NCBI RefSeq assembly: GCF_016756495.1
Contig: NZ_AP023243.1
Location: 2,174,501-2,238,500, forward strand
Direction: 5' to 3'
DNA: 64,000 bases
From: Mesorhizobium sp. 113-3-3
GTDB lineage: Bacteria; Pseudomonadota; Alphaproteobacteria; Rhizobiales; Rhizobiaceae
This document shows, in pieces, positions 47,701 through 54,874 of the stretch (position 1 is the stretch's first letter; each line of letters starts with the position of its first letter). The position numbers and the translations under genes were made by a program. Below the pieces are notes generated by a model. It worked only from the letters and a program-made list of their open reading frames with translations, was not told where the DNA came from and did not search any database.

Positions 47701-49157
47701 CCAACGCCAACAACTCCAACTACGACATCAGCTATGTCGGCTCGGATTTCACCATCGGCAAACGCGCCATCACGGTGACGGCCAATGCGGGCCAAGGCAA
47801 GACCTATGGCGACAGCGATCCGCTCTACTATGGTTACACCGTCTCGGATCTCGGCACCGGCGTCGACCTGGTTGGTTCTCTCGAGCGTGTCGCCGGCGAA
47901 AACGCCGGAACCTACGCCATAGGCCAAGGCACGCTCGCGAGTTCGAATGTCGACTACGACATCACCTATGTAGGCGCCGACTTCACCATCGCCAAGCGGG
48001 CCGTCACCGTCACCGCCAATGCCGGCCAAGGCAAGATCTATGGCGACGCCGACCCGTCGGCCTATGGCTACACCCATTCGGATCTCGGCAATGGCGTCGA
48101 TCTGGTCGGCGCGCTTGGCCGCGCTGCCGGCGAGAACGTTGGCGGCTATGCAATCGGGCAGGGCACGCTGACCAACGCGCACAATTCGAATTACGACATC
48201 ACCTATGTCGGCGCGGACTTCACCATCGGCAAACGATCGGTGACGGTCACGGCGAGCGCCGGCCAGGGCAAGACCTATGGCAACGCCGATCCGTCGTCCT
48301 ATGGCTACAGTCATTCCGATCTCGGCAATGGCGCGGCTTTGGTTGGTGCTCTCGACCGCGCCGCCGGGGAGAATGTCGGCAATTATGCGATCGGGCGAGG
48401 CACGCTGACCGACGCCGCCAATTCGAACTACGACATCACCTATGTCGATGCCGGTTTCAGCATCGGCAAGCGGGCGGTGACGGTCACGGCGAGCGCCGGC
48501 CAGGGCAAGATCTATGGCAACGCCGATCCGTCGTCCTATGGCTACAGTCATTCCGATCTCGGCAGTGGCATTGCCCTGGTCGGCGCGCTGGACAGGGCCG
48601 CCGGCGAGAATGCTGGCGCTTATACGATCGGCCAGGGTACGCTGACCAATGCGGCCAACGCGAACTACGACATCACCTATGTCGGCGCGGATTTCACCAT
48701 TGGCAAACGCGCCATCACGGTCGTGGCGGACGCGCAAAGCCGGCCGCAAGGCATGCCCAATCCGCCGCTCACCTATACGATCGGCGGGCTGGGGCTGGTC
48801 GGCGGCGATACGCTTGCCGGCGCGCTCTCGACCGCCGCGACGCCGGCCAGCATACCGGGCAGCTACGCGATCGAGCAGGGAAGCCTCACCGCTTCGGCCA
48901 ATTACGAGCTGACCTATGTCGGCGCCAACCTGCTTGTCTCGGCGCCCAACACGATCCCGACATCGCAAGCCGCCACCATGGTTGCCTACAACGCTGATGC
49001 ATTTGGCGCCGGCGCGCCGGTGCCGGTGTTCTTCACCGGCCAGCCTGTGGGTGGAGACACACAGACGCTGGTCGAGGATCCCCGACTTGCAGGCTTCGCC
49101 TTCTGCCAAGGCATCGCGCAGACCGCTTCCGTCTGCTCGGTCGCGGCGGTCCAGTAG
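41772..49157 (+). CDS. TpsA exoprotein 1 (filamentous haemagglutinin-type, MBG/YDG repeats)
   Basis: A giant secreted or surface protein of 2461 residues. The ATG at 41772 is preferred over the GTG at 41766 because GAGG lies 7 bp before it. A signal segment (APLMALLLTSTALVGFTSAR, then AQ) leads into the TPS secretion domain, with NSAIVNWQSFSIGAG and VFLVNPNGIAISKTGKVSAA, the NPNG motif of haemagglutinin N-terminal domains. A GLUG-type segment lies at about residues 630-806 and an array of about 15 MBG/YDG repeats at about 1198-2386. The tail has cysteines C2445 and C2455. It starts 9 bp after tpsB, in one operon. A role in adhesion or aggregation is expected from the family. Confidence 0.9.
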   Translation: MRSQDFSTHRRRTSAPLMALLLTSTALVGFTSARAQELPTGGSVASGGVTISNPSSSQLSIKQSTNSAIVNWQSFSIGAGATVNIDQPTSSSTMLNRVTGGTRSTIAGQLNANGQVFLVNPNGIAISKTGKVSAAGFVGSSLDISDNDFKAGKLSFQGKGASAPVSNEGSVSIGRGGYAALIGGSVDNAGSISVPLGKVGLGSGEKATLDLSGDGFLQVSVPTKADGNNALVSNSGTISADGGTVELKAAAVRDAARQAVNMSGVIEARTVSGQSGAIVLGGGDGSVEVSGTLDASANAGGKGGKVTVTGRKLKLKAAKVDASGKDGGGTVKIGGDKQGKGTLQRAQTTEVDANTTINADATGTGDGGTVIVWSDEQTKFAGKISARGGEDNGNGGFTEVSGKQRLDFTGSVDLRARFGDTGDLLLDPYNVTISNGADTGGFTASSNDSVINVTTLQNQLALANVTISTGSGGSQAGDITIAAPISWSANTLTLSAYHSIVFNANATIGGVGGLSLVTNNGGTGGTISYALGASATFTGTQGAQALSVNGQGYTLIYDVNGLQAINSGLTGRYALAKNIDASATSSWNSGLGFISLGTDGNSNIQNSGNGFTGTFDGLGHAVDGLSVTQSAAQYVGLFGFVGAGGLVQNVGVTNATIRGFKTLGGIVGFNAGTVTQSYSTGQLFTTQYGSVSGGLIGENDGALSDSFSSVIINARDTNTAGGAVGFNNFGTIDRVYAMGAVDIGSGGAAVGGLVGSNYGYSFVGNGGRITDSYSTGAVSGGWNVGAFIGNNLYDGTVTGAYDTSTSGPYNTTSSAKPAIGGGTTGPNVNVVGLSTSSFQNGGASGLSAAYGGGTGGLNPYLKSFYPNGAQAISGIAYKDSGNTPLISGTGQPYYTKNPGLVSVVSGGVKLGTVSTGVNGYYYLVLPAGTVSNAVLAYTVADADSGARNGVTFRTGLPGGNISNLNIYGDWRLDEADGSIASLSALNSAYASTAGSTSVGSLSFANRQIETAVTTFALDQALSAGTGTLALSSNGTVTQGATGNAITAGSLWFGGSGSFALNGAGNQITNVAGSAGSVDLRDDASLTVASASNARGASTSGVNATGSVKLRTTGDLTISASAPVSGANPVLAASGKFINNRGSDAVTASSGRWLVYAANPTGNTFGNLDSGNTAIWNTAAGGAVSAAGNRYVFAYQPTLTFTSNNATKTYGDTVLPPLTYSVAGYQTGVIGAYLGDTAATTFSGGPSVTSVNPPSNTQVGAGSYAITVSAGNLAALSGYGFAYNSAGLLSIGKRAVTVTVTPGQGKIYGDANPSSYGYTVSDLGAGVALAGSLTRTAGNNAGTYAINQGSVTNANNSNYDITYVGGNFTIAQRAITVTAVAKSRTYGSSNPALTYQLTSGSLVGSDSLTGALATSATTTSNVGSYAITQGTLNNNNYAITYVGANLSVTPRAITVTADAKTRIYGDANPALTYHLTSGSYVNGDSLSGALATTATTASSVGSYAITQGTLANSNYAITYVGANLSVTKRAITVTADAGTRVYGDANPALTYQLTSGNFVNGDSLGGSLATTATTASGVGSYAITQGTLANSNYAITYVGSNLSVTPRAITVTADAKSRAYGDGNPSLTYQLTSGNFVNGDSLGGSLATTATTVSGVGSYAITQGTLANSNYAITYVGGNLAVTPRAITVTADAKSRAYGDGNPLLTYQLTSGNLVNGDSLSGSLATTATTASGVGSYGITQGTLANSNYAINYVSANLSVTPRAVTVTANAGQSKIYGDSDPLSYGYTVSDLGGGTALVGVLDRAAGENVGTYAIGQGTLTNVLNSNYDITYVGADFSIGKRSITVTANAGQGKTYGDADPTLGYTVSDLGSGAALVGALDRAAGEDVGTYAIGQGTLTGANNANYDISYVGSDFSIGKRAITVTTTAGQHKAYGNADPSSYLYTTSDLGSGTALVGTLDRMAGESVGAYAIGQGTLTNANNSNYDISYVGSDFTIGKRAITVTANAGQGKTYGDSDPLYYGYTVSDLGTGVDLVGSLERVAGENAGTYAIGQGTLASSNVDYDITYVGADFTIAKRAVTVTANAGQGKIYGDADPSAYGYTHSDLGNGVDLVGALGRAAGENVGGYAIGQGTLTNAHNSNYDITYVGADFTIGKRSVTVTASAGQGKTYGNADPSSYGYSHSDLGNGAALVGALDRAAGENVGNYAIGRGTLTDAANSNYDITYVDAGFSIGKRAVTVTASAGQGKIYGNADPSSYGYSHSDLGSGIALVGALDRAAGENAGAYTIGQGTLTNAANANYDITYVGADFTIGKRAITVVADAQSRPQGMPNPPLTYTIGGLGLVGGDTLAGALSTAATPASIPGSYAIEQGSLTASANYELTYVGANLLVSAPNTIPTSQAATMVAYNADAFGAGAPVPVFFTGQPVGGDTQTLVEDPRLAGFAFCQGIAQTASVCSVAAVQ
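41804..43446 (+). repeat. 5' half of exoprotein gene 1, near-identical to that of gene 2
   Basis: 41804-43061 matches 49204-50461 at a constant 7400-bp offset with only scattered base changes. After a short divergent patch, 43158-43446 matches 50564-50852 at a 7406-bp offset. The copies are direct repeats. They indicate recent duplication or continuing gene conversion of the secretion domain. Confidence 0.9.
45362..48935 (+). repeat. MBG/YDG repeat array of exoprotein 1 (about 15 units)
   Basis: Units carry an ITVTA...YGDxNP core. Five consecutive subtype-A units (45891-47060) are exactly 234 bp each and contain LTYQLTSG or LTYHLTSG. The subtype-B units on either side are mostly 237 bp with YTVSDLG-like cores. 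The first and last units are degenerate. Confidence 0.85.
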
Positions 49158-49174
49158 CGATCGAGGGCGGAGCC

Positions 49175-52100
49175 ATGCAGACCCTTTTCCCGTATCACCG
49201 CAACCGCACCAGCGCGCCGCTGATGGCGCTGCTGCTGACCTCGACGGCACTCGTCGGCTTCACCTCGGCGCCAGCGCAGGAACTGCCGACGGGCGGCAGT
49301 GTCGCCTCGGGCGGCGTCACCATTTCCAGCCCGTCATCCTCGCAGCTCAGCATCAAGCAGTCGACCAATTCGGCCATCGTCAACTGGCAGAGCTTTTCGA
49401 TCGGTGCGGGAGCGACGGTCAACATCGACCAGCCGTCATCGTCCTCGACGATGCTCAACCGCGTCACCGGCGGCACCAGATCGACCATAGCGGGCCAGCT
49501 CAACGCCAATGGCCAGGTGTTTCTCGTCAACCCCAACGGCATCGCCATCTCCAAGACCGGCAAGGTCAGTGCCGCCGGCTTCGTCGGCTCCTCGCTTGAC
49601 ATCAGTGATGACGACTTCAAGGCGGGCAAGCTGACGTTCCAGGGCAAGGGCGCCTCGGCTTCTGTTTCAAACGAAGGCTCCGTCTCGATCGGCCGCGGCG
49701 GCTATGCCGCGCTGATCGGCGGCAGCGTCGACAATGCCGGCTCGATCAGCGTGCCATTGGGCAAGGTCGGGCTGGGTTCGGGCGAGAAGGCAACGCTCGA
49801 CCTTTCCGGCGACGGCTTCTTGCAGGTCTCGGTACCGACCAAGGCGGATGGCAGCAACGCGCTGGTCAGCAATTCCGGTACCATCAGCGCCGATGGCGGG
49901 ACGGTCGAGCTCAAGGCCGCGGCGGTGCGCGATGCCGCCCGCCAGGCGGTCAACATGTCCGGTGTCATCGAGGCGCGCACGGTGTCCGGTCAATCCGGCG
50001 CCATCGTGCTCGGCGGCGGCGATGGCTCGGTCGAAGTCTCCGGCACGCTCGATGCTTCGGCCAAGGCCGGCGGCAAGGGCGGCAAGGTCACGGTGACCGG
50101 CCGCAAGCTGAAGCTCAAGGCAGCCAAGGTCGATGCCTCGGGCAAGGACGGCGGCGGCACGGTCAAGATCGGCGGTGACAAGCAGGGCAAGGGCACGCTG
50201 CAGCGAGCCCAGACGACCGAGGTTGATGCCAATACAACGATCAATGCCGATGCTACCGGCACTGGCGATGGCGGCACGGTGATCGTCTGGTCGGACGAAC
50301 AGACGAAGTTCGCCGGCAAGATTTCCGCGCGCGGCGGCGGGGACAACGGCAATGGCGGCTTCACGGAAGTGTCGGGCAAGCAGCGCCTCGACTTCACCGG
50401 CTCGGTCGACCTTCGCGCCCGCTTCGGCGACACTGGCGATCTTCTGCTCGATCCCTACAACGTCACCATTTCCAACGCCGCCGGCAACACCGGCGGCAGC
50501 ATGACAGCCAACACCAATGACAGCGTCATCAACGTCACGACGCTGCAGAACCTGCTCGCAACAGCCAACGTCACCATCTCCACCGGCAGCGGCGGTTCGC
50601 AGCAAGGGGACATCACCATCGCCGCGCCGATCAGTTGGAGCGCCAACACGCTGACGCTCAGCGCCTATCATTCGATCGTCTTCAACGCGAACGCCACGAT
50701 CGGCGGCGTCGGCGGTCTGTCGCTGGTCACCAACAATGGCGGCACCGGCGGCACGATCTCCTACGCGCTCGGCGCCTCGGCCACTTTCACCGGCACGCAA
50801 GGGGCGCAGGCACTGTCGGTCAACGGGCAGGGCTACACACTGATCTACGATATCAACCAGCTGCAGGCGATCAACAGCGGGCTGAACGGTCGCTACGCGC
50901 TCGCCAACGACATCGAGGCCAGTTCCACCTATTCCTGGAACAATTTGATGGGGTTCACGGCCCTCGGCACTGACGGCAACACAAATATCCAGAACGGCGG
51001 CAACGGCTTCAACGGCACGTTCGACGGTCTTGGCCACATCATCAACCAGATCTGGGTCAGGCAGATCCCGGCCAATTATGTCGGCCTGTTCGGCTATATC
51101 GGCGGCTCGGGCGTGGTGCGCAATGTCGGCCTGGTCGACAGCTATACAAGCGGCTCGTATGACACCGGCGCTATAGCCGGCTTGAACAAGGGCATGATCT
51201 CCGGCGTCTGGGCCAGCGGTTACCTCGAAGGCGTTAGCGGCTCCGGCGGCCTGGTCGGGACCAACTACGGCACGATCACCCGGTCGTTCTCGACGGTGGC
51301 GGTGCAATCGCGCGATTCCAACAACGTCGGTGGCATTGCAGGCTACAACAGCGGCACGATCAGCCAGGTCTATGCCAGCGGCTCGGTTCTCGGCGGCGAC
51401 AAGACCGGTGGCCTGGTCGGATTGAATCTGGGCTCGCTCAGCGACGGTTATTCGACCGGGGCCGTGAACGGAACGATGGGGGCCACCGGCATCGGCGGCA
51501 GCGTTGGCTTTTCCTGGGGGACCGTTACCAATGTCTATTTCGACACCACCACCTCGGGAACGACCACGGGCGTGGGCAGCGGCGGCACGCCCGGTGTCAC
51601 CAGCACAGGCCTGACCACGGCGCAGTTGCAAGGGGGCGGCGCCACCGCGCTCAGCGCGGCTTTCGGCGGTGGAACCGGCGGTCTTTATCCCTATCTGAAC
51701 AGCTTTTATCCGAACGGCGTGCAGGCCATCTCCGGCATCGCCTACAAGGACAATGGTGTCACCCCGCTATCATCGGGCACGCGCCAGCCTGTCTATGTGA
51801 AGAATCCCGGCTTCGTGACGGGTGTCTCGAATGGCGTCGACATCGGCACGGTCACCACAGGCGTCAACGGCTACTATTACATCGCCGTGCCGACCGGCTG
51901 GATCACGGACAGTGTGCTCGCCTACACGGTCCTTGATCCGCATCCGGACAACAGTTCGGGGGCTCAGAACGGCGTGACGTTCCGCACCGGGCTAGCAGCG
52001 GGCGGCAACGTCTCCAACCTCAACGTCTACGGCAACTGGCGTCTCGATGAAGCAGACAGCTCGATCACATCCCTCTCGGCGCTGCAAGATGCTGCCGCGG

Positions 52101-54856
52101 CGACGGTCGGCTCGACCTATGTCGGCAGCCTGACCTTTGCCAACTGGCAGATCGAGACGGCGGCGACGACCTTTGCGCTCGACCAGGCGATATCGATCGG
52201 CAGCGGCACACTGGCGCTGTCGTCGAACGGCACCGTCACGCAGACAAACGGTCTGACGGCGGGCACGCTGTGGCTTGGCGGCACGGGCAATTTCAACCTG
52301 ACCAATGCCGGCAACCAGGTCGGCACGGTCGCCGCCAACGCCGGATCGGTCAACCTGGTCGATCTGGGCGCTCTCGTCATCGGCAGCGTCACCAATGCGC
52401 GCGGCGTGGTCACGACCGGCGCCAATACGACCGGGCAGGTGCAACTGCGGACATCAGGCGACCTGACGATCGCAGCAAGCGCCAAGGTGAGTGGAACCAA
52501 TCCGGTGCTGGCGGCAGGCGGCAAGTTCATCAACGGCCGCGGCAGCGATGCCGTCACCGCCACCGGCGGGCGCTGGCTGGTCTATGCGGCAGCACCCACC
52601 GCCAACATTTTCGGCAATCTCGACAGCGGCAACACAGCGGTGTGGAACACGGCGGCCGGCGCAACGGTGAGTGTGAGCGGCAACCGCTATGTCTTTGCCT
52701 ACCAGCCGACGCTGACCTTCACCTCCCAAAATGCTTCGAAGGTCTACGGCGACACCGCCATGCCGACATTGACCTACACGGTATCGGGTTATCAGGCGGG
52801 CGTGGCCAACGCCTATCTCGGCGACAGCGCCGCAACTGCCTTCAGCGGCGCGCCGTCTCTCTCACCCCCACTCACGCTTGCCACTCAGCAACTCGGAGCC
52901 GGGACTTATACGATTACGATCGATGCCGGCGATCTCGTCGCCTCGACCGGCTACGGACTCGCTTTCGACAGCGCCGGATTGTTCACCGTTGCCAAGCGGG
53001 CAATCATGGTCACGGCCGATCCCGGTCAGCACAAGACCTATGGCGATGACGATCCGGCTTCCTACACCTATACGGTTTCGGATCTCGGCACTGGCGTCGC
53101 ACTGGCGGGCTCACTCAACCGTGACGCCGGCGAGAACGCCGGCGCCTATGCGATCGGCCAGGGTTCGCTGACCAACGCCAACAACAAAAACTACGACATC
53201 ACCTATGTCGGCGCCAACTTCACGATCGACAAAAGGGCGATCACCGTCACCGTCGATCAGGGGCAGGGCAAGGTCTATGGCGATGCCGACCCGGCCGCCT
53301 ACACCTACTCGGTTTCCAATCTCGGCGGTCTGACGCTGACGGGCAACCTTGACCGCGTCTCGGGCGAAGATGTCGGTACTTACGCCATTGGGCAAGGCAC
53401 GCTGGATGTCTCCAATGCCAACTACGACATCACTTTCGTCGGCGCCGATTTCACCATCGCCAAGCGGTCGGTCACCGTCACGGCCAATTCGGGCCTGGGC
53501 AAGATTTACGGCGATGCCGATCCGTCGTCCTATGGCTACACCTACTCGGATCTCGGCACCGGCGTGGCGCTGGTCGGGGCGCTAGACCGCGCTTCTGGAG
53601 AGAATGTCGGCGCTTACGCCATTGGCCAGGGCACACTGACGAATGCCGCCAATTCGAACTACGACATCACCTACGTCAGCAAGGATTTCAGCATAGGCAA
53701 GCGGGCCGTCACCGTCACGGCGAACTCCGGGCAAGGCAAGACCTATGGCGATGCCGATCCGTCGTCCTATGGCTACACCAACTCGGATCTCGGCACGGGC
53801 GCGGCGCTGGTCGGTGCGCTCGACCGCGCGGCGGGCGAGAATGCTGGCACTTATGCGATCGGGCAGGGCACGCTGACGAATGCCGACAACGCGAACTATG
53901 ACATCACCTTCGTCAGCAAGGATTTCAGCATCGGCAAGCGCACGGTCACCGTCACGGCCAGTTCCGGCCAGGGCAAGACCTATGGCGATGCCGATCCGGC
54001 GCTCGGCTACAGCTTCTCCGACCTTGGCAGCGGCGCCGCCCTGGTCGGCGGGCTCGACCGCGGCGCGGGCGAGACTGTCGGCACCTATGCGATCGGGCAA
54101 GGCACGATCACCAATGCCGCCAACACGAATTACGACATCACCTATGTCGGCGGCAATTTCACCATCGGCAAACGGGCGATCACCGTGACCGCAAATGCCG
54201 GTCAGGGCAAGATCTACGGCAATGCCGAACCGACGCTTGGCTATACCGTCTCCGATCTTGGCAGCGGCACGGCTCTTGTCGGCGCGCTCGACCGCGCTTC
54301 GGGTGAGGATGTCGGCACCTACGGGATCGGCCAGGGCACCATCACCAACGCCGCCAACGCGAACTACGACATCACCTATGCCGGCGCGGATTTCACCATC
54401 GGCAAGCGGGCGATCACCGTTATCGCCGATGCGCAAAGCCGGGCGCAGGGCGCGGCCAATCCGCCGCTCACCTATACGATCGGCGGGCTGGGACTGGTTG
54501 GCAGCGACACGCTGACCGGATCGCTCTCGACCGACGCGACCACTGCAAGCGCGCCGGGCCGCTATGCCATCGGGCAGGGCAGCCTTGCCGCCTCGGCCAA
54601 TTACGACCTGACCTATATCGGCGCCGATCTGGTGGTGCGGAGTTCTGATGTGGTGCAATCAGCCGACACCGCCAGCATTGTCGCCTACAACGCCACCACC
54701 CATGGCGGGGGGCAGCCTGCGCAGGTCTTCTTCACCGGCCAGCCAGCCGCTGGCGGGACGCAGGCGCTGGTCGAAGATCCGCGCCTTAGCGGTCCCGCCA
54801 TCTGCCAGAATATCGGCGAGATCGCGGCTGTCTGTAGCGCCGGTTCGGTGCAATAG
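49175..54856 (+). CDS. TpsA exoprotein 2 (filamentous haemagglutinin-type, MBG/YDG repeats)
   Basis: A 1893-residue paralog of exoprotein 1, starting 18 bp after its stop codon (ATG 49175, GGGCGGAG ribosome site). The signal and TPS secretion domains (first about 560 residues) are nearly identical to exoprotein 1. The GLUG-like middle differs (IAGLNKGMISGVWASGYLEG; GGLVGLNLGSLSDGYSTGAV). The repeat array is shorter, about 8 MBG/YDG units, all of the subtype-B kind apart from the degenerate ends. The tail again has two cysteines, C1877 and C1887, with the same spacing. It should be secreted by the same TpsB. It lies 18 bp from the convergent efflux operon. Confidence 0.9.
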   Translation: MQTLFPYHRNRTSAPLMALLLTSTALVGFTSAPAQELPTGGSVASGGVTISSPSSSQLSIKQSTNSAIVNWQSFSIGAGATVNIDQPSSSSTMLNRVTGGTRSTIAGQLNANGQVFLVNPNGIAISKTGKVSAAGFVGSSLDISDDDFKAGKLTFQGKGASASVSNEGSVSIGRGGYAALIGGSVDNAGSISVPLGKVGLGSGEKATLDLSGDGFLQVSVPTKADGSNALVSNSGTISADGGTVELKAAAVRDAARQAVNMSGVIEARTVSGQSGAIVLGGGDGSVEVSGTLDASAKAGGKGGKVTVTGRKLKLKAAKVDASGKDGGGTVKIGGDKQGKGTLQRAQTTEVDANTTINADATGTGDGGTVIVWSDEQTKFAGKISARGGGDNGNGGFTEVSGKQRLDFTGSVDLRARFGDTGDLLLDPYNVTISNAAGNTGGSMTANTNDSVINVTTLQNLLATANVTISTGSGGSQQGDITIAAPISWSANTLTLSAYHSIVFNANATIGGVGGLSLVTNNGGTGGTISYALGASATFTGTQGAQALSVNGQGYTLIYDINQLQAINSGLNGRYALANDIEASSTYSWNNLMGFTALGTDGNTNIQNGGNGFNGTFDGLGHIINQIWVRQIPANYVGLFGYIGGSGVVRNVGLVDSYTSGSYDTGAIAGLNKGMISGVWASGYLEGVSGSGGLVGTNYGTITRSFSTVAVQSRDSNNVGGIAGYNSGTISQVYASGSVLGGDKTGGLVGLNLGSLSDGYSTGAVNGTMGATGIGGSVGFSWGTVTNVYFDTTTSGTTTGVGSGGTPGVTSTGLTTAQLQGGGATALSAAFGGGTGGLYPYLNSFYPNGVQAISGIAYKDNGVTPLSSGTRQPVYVKNPGFVTGVSNGVDIGTVTTGVNGYYYIAVPTGWITDSVLAYTVLDPHPDNSSGAQNGVTFRTGLAAGGNVSNLNVYGNWRLDEADSSITSLSALQDAAAATVGSTYVGSLTFANWQIETAATTFALDQAISIGSGTLALSSNGTVTQTNGLTAGTLWLGGTGNFNLTNAGNQVGTVAANAGSVNLVDLGALVIGSVTNARGVVTTGANTTGQVQLRTSGDLTIAASAKVSGTNPVLAAGGKFINGRGSDAVTATGGRWLVYAAAPTANIFGNLDSGNTAVWNTAAGATVSVSGNRYVFAYQPTLTFTSQNASKVYGDTAMPTLTYTVSGYQAGVANAYLGDSAATAFSGAPSLSPPLTLATQQLGAGTYTITIDAGDLVASTGYGLAFDSAGLFTVAKRAIMVTADPGQHKTYGDDDPASYTYTVSDLGTGVALAGSLNRDAGENAGAYAIGQGSLTNANNKNYDITYVGANFTIDKRAITVTVDQGQGKVYGDADPAAYTYSVSNLGGLTLTGNLDRVSGEDVGTYAIGQGTLDVSNANYDITFVGADFTIAKRSVTVTANSGLGKIYGDADPSSYGYTYSDLGTGVALVGALDRASGENVGAYAIGQGTLTNAANSNYDITYVSKDFSIGKRAVTVTANSGQGKTYGDADPSSYGYTNSDLGTGAALVGALDRAAGENAGTYAIGQGTLTNADNANYDITFVSKDFSIGKRTVTVTASSGQGKTYGDADPALGYSFSDLGSGAALVGGLDRGAGETVGTYAIGQGTITNAANTNYDITYVGGNFTIGKRAITVTANAGQGKIYGNAEPTLGYTVSDLGSGTALVGALDRASGEDVGTYGIGQGTITNAANANYDITYAGADFTIGKRAITVIADAQSRAQGAANPPLTYTIGGLGLVGSDTLTGSLSTDATTASAPGRYAIGQGSLAASANYDLTYIGADLVVRSSDVVQSADTASIVAYNATTHGGGQPAQVFFTGQPAAGGTQALVEDPRLSGPAICQNIGEIAAVCSAGSVQ
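49204..50852 (+). repeat. 5' half of exoprotein gene 2, near-identical to that of gene 1
   Basis: Second copy of the duplication at 41804-43446. The duplicated frames correspond codon for codon, so a crossover anywhere in the repeat would leave an intact hybrid reading frame. Confidence 0.9.
52711..54635 (+). repeat. MBG/YDG repeat array of exoprotein 2 (about 8 units)
   Basis: Six full units of the subtype-B kind (cores such as GQGKTYGDADPSSYGYT), plus a degenerate first unit (NASKVYGDTAMPTLTYTVSG) and last unit (AQSRAQGAANPPLTYTIGG). No subtype-A units are present, unlike in exoprotein 1. Confidence 0.85.
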
Positions 54857-54874
54857 GAGGCTGTTCGGCGGCGT

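Noticed and set aside
47586..51631. Very long open frames on the minus strand opposite the two exoprotein genes (about 554 and 654 residues)
   Set aside because: They are products of the high G+C codon pattern and repeats in the exoprotein genes; no domain, signal or ribosome site supports them, and the plus-strand proteins are clearly real.
45362..54635. Regular tandem repeats that might suggest a CRISPR array
   Set aside because: The period is 234-237 bp, the units are coding and in frame, and there are no short identical repeats with unique spacers.
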